DNA of 40,094 bases. Origin: CAIVND01 sp035532075. GTDB lineage: Bacteria > Actinomycetota > Acidimicrobiia > Acidimicrobiales > Bog-793. Made by a program: the position numbers and the translations under genes. The stretch is from contig DATKRV010000029.1 in the NCBI GenBank assembly GCA_035532075.1, positions 1-40,094 of the forward strand. The letters are read 5' to 3'. How positions within the stretch are numbered: position 1 is the first letter of the stretch; each line of letters begins with the position of its first letter. Of the stretch, positions 33,196 through 40,094 are shown piece after piece. The notes under the pieces are model-generated. The model saw only the letters and a program-made list of their open reading frames with translations, had not been told where the DNA came from and did no database searches.

Positions 33196-33648
33196 TCAGT
33201 GAACTCCATAACTGGCAATTCTCGATTCCGCTTTGGCATAGATGGCCCTTCCCAGCACGAGATACCGCTCGAAGGTAGCCATCTTCGCACTCGAGAAAGA
33301 ACGCGCGCCATAACACAGTTGCGCTCCCGGACCCCAGTATTTCGTAAACGCGACGTTCAGCTCATTGGTCACCGTCACATCCGGCGATGGAAGTGTCGAG
33401 TAGATCTGGTCGGCATCGGCACTCAGGCCAACACAATCTGTTCTCAGTCCGGCAAGATCGCGTAGTCGAATTCCGGCATCGATGCCGACGAGATCCGATC
33501 TGATCGATGCATCGTCGCTGACGAAGTTCTGTTGCGTCGCCCACGACTGCATCTTTGTACGCATCGAAACCGGCGGGCTCGAACAACTACCGAATGTGAG
33601 TGCGATTGCAATCGCGATCGGTGCAGAACCAAGCGTCGTGCGCAACAT
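33196..33648 (-). CDS. Small exported protein, probable lipoprotein
   Basis: Unknown function. The N-terminus (residues 1-21) is hydrophobic with Arg at position 3 and ends LTFGSCSS, an imperfect lipobox with Cys22 (Phe at -3 instead of the usual Leu). The rest is soluble, with two further Cys (in TDCVG and LCYGA) that could pair outside the cell. It sits 14 nt after tyrS and 6 nt before the flavin reductase-like gene. I do not recognise the family. Confidence 0.7.
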   Translation of the reverse strand: MLRTTLGSAPIAIAIALTFGSCSSPPVSMRTKMQSWATQQNFVSDDASIRSDLVGIDAGIRLRDLAGLRTDCVGLSADADQIYSTLPSPDVTVTNELNVAFTKYWGPGAQLCYGARSFSSAKMATFERYLVLGRAIYAKAESRIASYGVH

Positions 33649-33662
33649 TGCCTCTCGTACCT

Positions 33663-34949
33663 CTAATCGAAGTCAAGCAGATGGAGATCTCGACGTCCAC
33701 GTCGGATCAATAGGTATCGACCTGCTATCAACGCATCTGGCGAGAGCACCGACGTGTTTGCGTCAACGCGGCGATTGTTGACATAGGCACCGCCCTGAGC
33801 AAGTGTCTGACGCGCGATGTTCTTGGAGTTGACAAGTCCGGATTGGACGAGAACGTCGACCATGTCAATCTTGCCCGCGTCGAGGTCTGACCTCTTGAGC
33901 GTGGATGAGGGTGCGCCGTCAAGAGCGAGCAGCAGAGTCTTTGCATCAAGCTCGCAAATCGACTCACCATAGAGCGCCTCTACGGCACGTTCGACGCGAA
34001 CGCGTTCATCCTCTCCATGCACGAGTTCGACAATCTCACGCGCCAGCTCGCGTTGTGCGACCCGATCCTGGGGACGAATCTTCGTCTGTCGGTCGAGTTC
34101 AAGAATCGTATCGTGGGACATGAAGGTGAAAAAACGGAGATAGGTCCCGACAACTTCGTCCTCAAGACGGACAAAGTATTGGTACAACTCGAACGGACTT
34201 GTCAGATTCGCGTCAAGATAAAGTGCACCGTCTTCGCTCTTACCGAATTTTGTGCCATCGGATTTGAGCACAAGCGGCGAGGTCAGCGCGAACACGCTTT
34301 CCGCTCGCGTCCTGCGGACAAGATCGATGCCCATCGTGATATTGCCCCACTGATCGCTCGCCCCCATCTGCAAGGTGCAGCCGTATTCGTCAAACAGGTG
34401 CAGAAAGTCATACGCCTGTATGAGCATGTAACTGAACTCCGTATAGGAGATGCCCTGTTCCTGACGCTCTAGTCGGGAGCGCACCGACTCCTTCGCGACC
34501 ATTTGATTGACGGTGAAATGCTTGCCCACATCGCGTAGAAAATCGATGAAGGATAGTGACGCGATCCAATCTGCATTGTTCACCAACACCGCGCGACGTT
34601 CGCCAGCCTCCTCGGAGAAATCGAGGAATCGTTGGAGTTGGGGGGTAATTCCCGCAAGATTGTGCGCGAGTTGTTCTTGATCGAGCAGGTGGCGCTCCTC
34701 GCGCCTTCCACCCGGGTCGCCAATCATCCCGGTCGCGCCCCCGGCCAGGACGATCGGCCGGTGGCCGCCCTCTTGGAATCGTCTCAGATTGCACAGCTGC
34801 AAGAGATTGCCCATGTGAAGGGATGTAAAAGAGGGATCAAAGCCGATATAGACCGTCAGGCCGCCCGCATCAAGGGCATCCAGAAGCGAATCGTCACTGA
34901 TCTGGTGAATGAGTCCGCGAAACCGCAGGTCCTCAGAGAGCGTTGCCAT
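33663..34949 (-). CDS. tyrS: Tyrosyl-tRNA synthetase
   Basis: Class I aminoacyl-tRNA synthetase. HMGN (residues 45-48) is the HIGH motif and KFGKS (234-238) the KMSKS motif. YIGFDPS, QAYDFLHL and QMGASDQWGN are tyrosine-site segments. The C-terminal S4 RNA-binding domain is VDVLVQSGLVNSKNIARQTLAQGGAYVNN. 428 residues, normal. GGGAG abuts the ATG, too close for a Shine-Dalgarno; a weak -10-like CACGCT sits 6 nt upstream. It is divergent from the E1 gene. Confidence 0.97.
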   Translation of the reverse strand: MATLSEDLRFRGLIHQISDDSLLDALDAGGLTVYIGFDPSFTSLHMGNLLQLCNLRRFQEGGHRPIVLAGGATGMIGDPGGRREERHLLDQEQLAHNLAGITPQLQRFLDFSEEAGERRAVLVNNADWIASLSFIDFLRDVGKHFTVNQMVAKESVRSRLERQEQGISYTEFSYMLIQAYDFLHLFDEYGCTLQMGASDQWGNITMGIDLVRRTRAESVFALTSPLVLKSDGTKFGKSEDGALYLDANLTSPFELYQYFVRLEDEVVGTYLRFFTFMSHDTILELDRQTKIRPQDRVAQRELAREIVELVHGEDERVRVERAVEALYGESICELDAKTLLLALDGAPSSTLKRSDLDAGKIDMVDVLVQSGLVNSKNIARQTLAQGGAYVNNRRVDANTSVLSPDALIAGRYLLIRRGRRDLHLLDFD

Positions 34950-35066
34950 CTCCCTAGCGTGCCACAGGACGACTCCGGGGCGAAATCGTCTCGGGCCTCA
35001 ACACATACGGTATGCCGAGATCACACATCGACAGCGACGCCGTTTTTGTGCTGGTATTGAGGGATG

Positions 35067-35092
35067 CCTGAGGGTCAAATCACCCCCTCAGG
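35067..35092 (+). repeat. Inverted repeat upstream of the E1 gene
   Basis: CCTGAGGG and CCCTCAGG form a perfect 8-bp stem with a 10-nt loop, just before the AGGAGAGGGAG ribosome binding region. If the E1 gene starts at 35121 this is a leader hairpin; if it starts at 35064 it is inside the coding region. Confidence 0.55.
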
Positions 35093-35120
35093 AGCGTCAG
35101 GAGAGGGAGCAGGCAATTTC

Positions 35121-37265
35121 GTGGATAGCACGAGCGAGCGTGGTCACGTGATTGACATGACGCCTCCGGCTCACGAACCGGCCGCGTCCACGATGACAGA
35201 CCCACGGAGCTGGCCGGTTCATGAACTCGTCGAAGACCTCCGCACCGCCTTTGTCTCTCGCGCAATCAACGACCGCGAGATCTCCCTCCAGAAACAGAGC
35301 AGGGTCTTCTTTCAGGTCTCGGGCGCGGGCCACGAGACGCTGCTCCTCGCCTTGGCGCGCTATCTTCGTGTCGGCTACGACTGGTTCTATCCGTACTATC
35401 GCGACCAGGCGTTGATGCTGGGACTCGGCGAGACTCCCGAACAGATCTTCCTCGCCTCCACCGGGTCTGCAGATGATCCCTCTTCCGGTGGCCGCCAGAT
35501 GCCGTCGCACTGGGGCTTTCCGAACAGTCATGTGATGACGGTGTCGAGCGCAACCGGGAGCCAGTGCATCCCGGCAGTCGGATGCGCGGAGGCAACGACC
35601 TATTTCACCCATCATCGCGACATTGCGCCCGAGGACTTCCACGAAGACGAGGTGACGGTCGTCGCGCTGGGCGATGGCGCGTGCTCACAGGGAGAGTTCT
35701 GGGAGGCGATCAACGCTGCCTGCATGTTGAGGCTTCCCCTGCTCTTTCTCATCGAGGACAACGGTTGGGCAATCTCGGTCGCCACCGAAGAACAGACTCC
35801 GGCGCCGGTCAGCCAACTCGTCTCATCTTGGCCCGATCTCAAGATCATCGAGGTCGACGGATGCGACTACTTCTCATGTCGTTCGGAATTCGAAACGGTG
35901 ATCGCGCAGCTGCGCGCGGGGAATGGACCATACCTCGTCCATGCGAAGGTGACGCGCCCATACGCACACTCGAGCGCCGATGTACAGACCAAATACCAGA
36001 CGCCGGACGAGATCGTCACAGAACTCGAGGCTGACCCAATCAAGCGTTTTGCGAAGTCGCTTGTTGACGCGGGGGTTCTCGATGAGGACGGGGTCGCCAG
36101 GTTGAAGAAGGCCGCGTTCGACCTCGTTGCGCTCGCTGCCCAGGAGGCGCTTGGCGCCCGCAGACCAGATCCGGCGACGATAACCGACCATGTCGTCAAC
36201 CTCCCGGCCTTCGAAGAGGATCGCTCCATGCTGCACGGTGGTGGTGAGAATGTCGCGATGGGAGAGGCAATCCGCCGTACGCTCGATGAACAACTCGCGC
36301 TTGACGAGCGCATCCGGGTGTTCGGCGAAGACGTCGCCGATGCCAGACCGCGCTATCTCGATATCTTGCCCGGCAAGGGCGGAGTGTTCGGCACGACCTC
36401 GGGCCTGCAGCGCAACCACGGCTCTGACCGCGTATTCAACACGCCGCTGAGTGAGGCCAATATCGTCGGGCGCGCCGTGGGGATGGGAATGCGCGGCCTC
36501 CGCCCGGTTCCCGAAATTCAGTTCTTTGACTACATCTGGACGGCCATGCAGCAGATCAAGTCCCAGGCGGCAACGGTCCGCTGGCGCTCCAACGGAGCAT
36601 TCAGCTGTCCGATGGTTCTGCGTGTTCCGATCGGGGGATACCTCACGGGAGGAGCCATCTGGCACTCTCAGTCGGGAGAGTCGATCTTTGCCCACGTCCC
36701 CGGCCTGACCATCGTCTTCCCATCACGCGCTCAAGATGCCGCGGGGCTGTTGCGCACGGCGTTGACCTGCGAAGATCCGGTCTTGTTTCTCGAACACAAG
36801 CACCTGCTCCGCCAGCGCTACACCGAAGACCCATTTCCTCCGGCAAGCTACATGATTCCCTTTGGCAAAGGCTCAATCGTCCAGAGCGGGACGGATCTGA
36901 CGATCGTCACCTATGGAGCGATGGTCGAAAAGTCCCGCCGCGCCGCCTCCTCGCTCGCCCTCGAGGGCATCTCGGTGGAGATCATCGACCTTCGGACGAT
37001 CATCCCGTGGGATCAAGAGCTCGTGATGGACTCCATCGCCCGCACGGGCCGGGCTCTGATCGTGCACGAGGACTCCATCACCTGTGGGTTCGGTGCGGAG
37101 ATCGCGGCGATCATCAGCGAGAGGGGATTCGAGCTCCTCGACGCTCCCGTCCGCCGAGTTGCAGCGATCGACACCCACGTCGCCTACGAACCGACCCTCG
37201 AGCATGCAGTCTTGCCACAGACAGATCAGATCACCGCGGCGGCACGCGAGCTCGCCAAATACTGA
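35121..37265 (+). CDS. Fused alpha-beta 2-oxoacid dehydrogenase E1 component
   Basis: Thiamine-diphosphate enzyme that decarboxylates a 2-oxoacid (branched-chain keto acid or pyruvate type) and passes the acyl group to lipoyl-E2. Numbered from the GTG at 35121, the alpha part (about 30-360) has QVSGAGHET, FYPYYRDQAL, GGRQMPSHWG and the TPP motif GDGACSQGE...EDNGWAIS (GDG 184-186, Asn214). The beta part (about 375-714) has VAMGEAIRRTLDEQL, VFGEDVAD, FNTPLSEANIVGRAVGMGMRG and FFDYIWTA. Normally these are two polypeptides. The GTG start follows AGGAGAGGGAG by 11 nt; an ATG at 35064 in frame has no spaced ribosome binding site. No E2 or E3 gene is in the window. Confidence 0.9.
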   Translation: MDSTSERGHVIDMTPPAHEPAASTMTDPRSWPVHELVEDLRTAFVSRAINDREISLQKQSRVFFQVSGAGHETLLLALARYLRVGYDWFYPYYRDQALMLGLGETPEQIFLASTGSADDPSSGGRQMPSHWGFPNSHVMTVSSATGSQCIPAVGCAEATTYFTHHRDIAPEDFHEDEVTVVALGDGACSQGEFWEAINAACMLRLPLLFLIEDNGWAISVATEEQTPAPVSQLVSSWPDLKIIEVDGCDYFSCRSEFETVIAQLRAGNGPYLVHAKVTRPYAHSSADVQTKYQTPDEIVTELEADPIKRFAKSLVDAGVLDEDGVARLKKAAFDLVALAAQEALGARRPDPATITDHVVNLPAFEEDRSMLHGGGENVAMGEAIRRTLDEQLALDERIRVFGEDVADARPRYLDILPGKGGVFGTTSGLQRNHGSDRVFNTPLSEANIVGRAVGMGMRGLRPVPEIQFFDYIWTAMQQIKSQAATVRWRSNGAFSCPMVLRVPIGGYLTGGAIWHSQSGESIFAHVPGLTIVFPSRAQDAAGLLRTALTCEDPVLFLEHKHLLRQRYTEDPFPPASYMIPFGKGSIVQSGTDLTIVTYGAMVEKSRRAASSLALEGISVEIIDLRTIIPWDQELVMDSIARTGRALIVHEDSITCGFGAEIAAIISERGFELLDAPVRRVAAIDTHVAYEPTLEHAVLPQTDQITAAARELAKY

Positions 37266-37319
37266 ACTCCGCGTCGCGTACCCTCGCACAAGATCCATTC
37301 GCTTGGGGGGTGTCTCCGC

Positions 37320-37325
37320 TATAGC
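37320..37325 (+). promoter_or_regulatory. Candidate -10 box for the CoA-transferase genes
   Basis: TATAGC lies 61 nt before the scoA ATG in the 121-bp spacer after the E1 gene. No matching -35 is visible; the preceding sequence includes a G-run. Confidence 0.3.
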
Positions 37326-37386
37326 GTCATGACAGCGCGCAGTCGCAGGGCGACGGAAAGGCGGTTTCGATGCCGACCGATTTTCG

Positions 37387-38157
37387 ATGAACAAGGTCAT
37401 TTCCTCGGCAAAAAATGCAGTTGCCGATATCGCGAACGGCTCGTCGATTGCCGTTGGCGGCTTTGGCATGTGTGGAGTACCGACCGTGCTCATCGACGCG
37501 CTGACCGAATCGGGAGTTGACGATCTCACGGTTGTCTCGAACAACTGTGGTACTGACGCGTTCGGTCTTGGGATTTTGCTCCGCGAACACCGCATCTCGC
37601 GCGTTGTTGCCTCCTATGTCGGAGAAAACGAGGAGTTTGCCAGACAGTACCTTACGGGCGAGATCGAGCTCGAACTCACTCCACAGGGTTCACTCGCCGA
37701 GCGCCTGCGCGCGGGGGGCTGTGGAATCCCGGCCTTCTTCACGCTTGCCGGAGTCGGAACGCTGGTTGGAGACGGTGGACTCCCGCTTCGGTACTCCGCG
37801 GACGGCAACGTGCTCAAGGCTTCGATGGCCAAGGAGCAGCGCACCTTTTCCGAGAGAACGTACCTCCTCGAGAAATCGATCACCACTGACTTCGCGTTCG
37901 TACGCGCTCGCGTCGCTGATGAGATGGGAAACGCTATCTTCCATGCAAGCGCACGAAACTTCAACCCGCTGTGCGCTATGGCCGCCCGAACGACAATCGT
38001 CGAGGCCGAGCAGATCGTGCCGCCGGGCGAGCTCGATCCCGATCTGATCCACCTACCCGGAATCTTTGTCCAACGCGTCGTCGCCGTCCCGGAGGGAACC
38101 GAAAAGCCGATCGAGAAACTCACCCTCACCCGGTCCGCCAAAGATATCCGCTCGTGA
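37387..38157 (+). CDS. scoA: 3-oxoacid CoA-transferase, subunit A
   Basis: Alpha subunit of succinyl-CoA:3-oxoacid (or acetoacetate) CoA-transferase. Residues about 18-30 (GSSIAVGGFGMCGVP) form the family's N-terminal signature; ELELTPQGSLAERLRAGG and GIPAFFTLAGVGT follow. 256 residues, slightly longer than average because of the C-terminal end. It is coupled to scoB by a 4-nt GTGA overlap. Which acyl acceptor is used cannot be told from sequence. Confidence 0.93.
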   Translation: MNKVISSAKNAVADIANGSSIAVGGFGMCGVPTVLIDALTESGVDDLTVVSNNCGTDAFGLGILLREHRISRVVASYVGENEEFARQYLTGEIELELTPQGSLAERLRAGGCGIPAFFTLAGVGTLVGDGGLPLRYSADGNVLKASMAKEQRTFSERTYLLEKSITTDFAFVRARVADEMGNAIFHASARNFNPLCAMAARTTIVEAEQIVPPGELDPDLIHLPGIFVQRVVAVPEGTEKPIEKLTLTRSAKDIRS

Positions 38158-38819
38158 CCATGTCGCGCGAGGAGATCGCGAAACGCTGTGCTCGAGAGCT
38201 CCGTGACGGAGAATATGTCAATCTCGGCATCGGGCTTCCCACCCTCATTCCGAACCATGTCAGCCCGGACATCACCGTGATGCTCCAGGCCGAAAATGGA
38301 GTACTTGGCGTCGGTCCTTACCCCGTTGAGGGCGAACAGGATCCCGACCTGATCAATGCGGGCAAGGAGACGGTCACGCTCCGTCACGGTGGCGCGTTCT
38401 TTGACTCGTCGCTCTCGTTCGGAATGATCCGGGGCGGCCATATCGACTGCGCAGTGCTCGGGGCGATGGAGGTGAGCGAGCACGGCGACCTCGCGAACTG
38501 GGTGATACCGAACAAGATGGTCAAGGGCATGGGCGGGGCGATGGATCTCGTGCATGGCGCGAAACGGGTCATCATCACCATGGAACACGCGACCAGATCA
38601 GGGGACTACAAGATCGTCAACGAGTGCTCCCTCCCACTCACCGGACGGAACGTCGTCGACCTCATCATCACCGATCTCGCCGTGATCCGCGTGACTCCTG
38701 CAGGTCTCGTTCTTGAAGAGACCGCGCCCGGAATAACGGTCGAGGAGATTCAAAGACTCACAGAGCCCGTACTGATCATCTCCGAGGCGCTGCGCGTCAT
38801 CGATCTGTCTCCCAACTGA
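38154..38819 (+). CDS. scoB: 3-oxoacid CoA-transferase, subunit B
   Basis: Beta subunit. EYVNLGIGLPTLIPNH is the N-terminal signature, and QAENGVLGVGPYP contains the catalytic Glu that forms the glutamyl-CoA intermediate. GAMEVSEHGDLANWVIPNK and GMGGAMDLVHGAKRV complete the family pattern. A GTG at 38154 shares GTGA with the scoA stop; an ATG two codons later is an equally good start. 221 residues, the normal size. Confidence 0.93.
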   Translation: MTMSREEIAKRCARELRDGEYVNLGIGLPTLIPNHVSPDITVMLQAENGVLGVGPYPVEGEQDPDLINAGKETVTLRHGGAFFDSSLSFGMIRGGHIDCAVLGAMEVSEHGDLANWVIPNKMVKGMGGAMDLVHGAKRVIITMEHATRSGDYKIVNECSLPLTGRNVVDLIITDLAVIRVTPAGLVLEETAPGITVEEIQRLTEPVLIISEALRVIDLSPN

Positions 38820-38861
38820 CTCGAGCACCACGCAAACGAACGGCCCGGCGAGATGAGCTGA

Positions 38862-40094
38862 TCACAGGACCGATGTTGCTGCCTCGATCGATGCCCGCGC
38901 GAGTTCTCGATGAACCTCGACGTTCTCGTCGCGATCCGTCGCGACGATGACGATGCTGATTCCCGAAACCAATGCACTGCGCTCAAGCGCGCCAGATAGC
39001 GCTCCGGGATCTTCGATGCTTTGTACATGACAGCCAAGCGCCCGCGCGACCTGTGCAATCGAACTGCCCTGGGGGGTGCCGAATCCACGCTCGAAGGTCG
39101 CTGGTTCGACAGCCGACGGATAGTCGAGAAAGGAAAAGATCCCGCCCCCTTGATTGTCGATGACGACGAAGGTCGCCGACGGAACCTCCTCGTTGCGCCC
39201 CCAGACCAATCCTGAGAGGTCATGGAGGAATGCGAGATCGCCGACAAACCCTACGGTGCGCCCCGAGGATGTCTTTGCGGCTCCGAGGACGCTCGAGACG
39301 ACACCGTCGATGCCATTCGCCCCACGGTTTGCGAGCACACGCGGAGCGCCCGTTTGAGGACCAGCGAACCACTCGATGTCTCGGACCGGCATCGATGACG
39401 AACAGAACAACGTATCTGAGGCATTTAATGCGCGAAACAGCGCCCTCGCAACCGCCGGCTCGCTCCGAGGCATCCGTTCGAGCGCCTTTTCGATCTCGCG
39501 GTCAACTGCGTCATCACAACGCCTCCATTTTTCGAGCCACTCGGAGGGAGCATCATCGCTCCGTGCGTCCGAGGCAAGCAGGGAGCGAAACAGTCTGCCC
39601 GGCGCGACCGTAGCGAAGATCGCTCCGACGCGTTCAGGATCGGCAAAACCGCCGGTCTGATCGACAAAGACATGAATCACGCTTTCGTCTGACCAGCGTT
39701 CGTTCCATCCCATCAGTGTCTTCGAGGCGTGTGGAGTTCCAACGTGAACGATGAGTTCGGGGCGGAGTGCTTCGGTGACTCCAGGGGAGCGGAGAAACTG
39801 GTCTGCATGGCCGATGAGTACGCGATTTGGCGTCCGCCGAATCGCACGCGCATCACCAATGATCGGCCAGGCGCGTCGTTCGGCATATTCAACGATCGGT
39901 GCGGGATCGGCAAGTTGCGCTCCACCGACAATAAGGACCCCGCGTTGTTTGGAATCAAACAGGTCAACGATGCGCTGTGGAGGTGGAGTGATGCTTTCGT
40001 CATCGCGGATCACCTCATGCCAGGGCGCTCCGTCCGGACGTCCCTCGGGAACCGATTCCACCGTGCCGACGATAGGTTCCCGAAAGGCGATATT
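38862..40094 (-). CDS. menD: 2-succinyl-5-enolpyruvyl-6-hydroxy-3-cyclohexene-1-carboxylate synthase (MenD), cut by right edge
   Basis: Thiamine-diphosphate enzyme of menaquinone synthesis that joins isochorismate and 2-oxoglutarate. The frame is open through the right edge (410 residues seen), so the N-terminal TPP-Pyr domain is missing. At the edge, NIAFREPIVG matches MenD's FREPL box. The C-terminal TPP-binding domain shows SSSMPVRDIEWF, RGANGIDGVVSS, GDLAFLHDLSGL and VVIDNQGGGIFSFL, all characteristic. It ends 42 nt from the convergent scoB stop. Menaquinone use suggests a respiratory organism. Confidence 0.94.
   Translation of the reverse strand, partial: NIAFREPIVGTVESVPEGRPDGAPWHEVIRDDESITPPPQRIVDLFDSKQRGVLIVGGAQLADPAPIVEYAERRAWPIIGDARAIRRTPNRVLIGHADQFLRSPGVTEALRPELIVHVGTPHASKTLMGWNERWSDESVIHVFVDQTGGFADPERVGAIFATVAPGRLFRSLLASDARSDDAPSEWLEKWRRCDDAVDREIEKALERMPRSEPAVARALFRALNASDTLFCSSSMPVRDIEWFAGPQTGAPRVLANRGANGIDGVVSSVLGAAKTSSGRTVGFVGDLAFLHDLSGLVWGRNEEVPSATFVVIDNQGGGIFSFLDYPSAVEPATFERGFGTPQGSSIAQVARALGCHVQSIEDPGALSGALERSALVSGISIVIVATDRDENVEVHRELARASIEAATSVL

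Noticed and set aside
35004..35014. Palindrome CATACGGTATG upstream of the E1 gene
   Set aside because: Arms are only 5 bp and extend no further; could occur by chance and matches no operator I know.
1..40094. CRISPR arrays, insertion sequences, prophage genes, tRNA or rRNA genes
   Set aside because: Looked for regularly spaced repeats, transposase motifs and RNA gene signatures and found none; the window is core chromosome.

Overview
The window is a GC-rich, densely packed stretch of core bacterial chromosome. The order pyrR-pyrB-pyrC-carA-carB-pyrD-pyrF-mIHF-gmk-rpoZ-coaBC-metK-priA, the actinobacterial integration host factor, and the separate aroB-aroQ-pepP-efp-nusB block are typical of Actinobacteria. 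The organism is probably an Acidimicrobiia-like actinobacterium, but that rank is inference from gene order and protein style. Starts include ATG, GTG, TTG and probably CTG, and many neighbouring genes overlap by 1-8 nt.

Layout. Positions 1-15008 (minus strand) hold one long divergent unit running leftward from pyrR: pyrimidine synthesis (pyrR, pyrB, pyrC, carA, carB, pyrD, pyrF), then mIHF, gmk, rpoZ, coaBC, metK and a priA cut by the left edge. A promoter and a PyrR-type RNA element overlapping the ribosome binding region sit just upstream of pyrR. Positions 15400-21530 (plus strand) hold a complete oligopeptide/dipeptide ABC importer (SBP, two permeases, two ATPases) with a strong intercistronic hairpin after the SBP gene. 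Positions 21527-27084 (minus) hold nfuA, aroB, aroQ, pepP, efp, nusB and a divergent purM-family gene that meets the transporter end-on with overlapping stop codons. aroK and a Cys-rich protein of unknown function run divergently at 27177-28500. Positions 28513-29131 hold three very small genes, two of them CxxC mini-proteins. Positions 29161-34949 (minus) hold tyrS, a small probable lipoprotein, a flavin reductase-like protein, RNase D, a ParB-fold protein and a SulP transporter. Positions 35121-38819 (plus) hold a fused alpha-beta 2-oxoacid dehydrogenase E1 and a two-subunit 3-oxoacid CoA-transferase. The right edge cuts menD.

Functionally the window covers UMP synthesis with PyrR control, the shikimate steps aroB/aroQ/aroK, menaquinone synthesis (menD), CoA and SAM synthesis, translation factors (efp, tyrS), peptide import plus a proline peptidase, and keto-acid/CoA metabolism. 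I see no CRISPR array, insertion sequence, prophage, tRNA or rRNA gene. No wholly new system is evident. The best leads are regulatory or small: the PyrR element at the pyrR start, a recurring -10 box 6-8 nt before start codons that suggests leaderless genes, a 17-bp tandem repeat starting on the gmk stop codon, a CTG-start gmk, the paired CxxC mini-proteins, and a structured leader before the ParB-fold/SulP pair.
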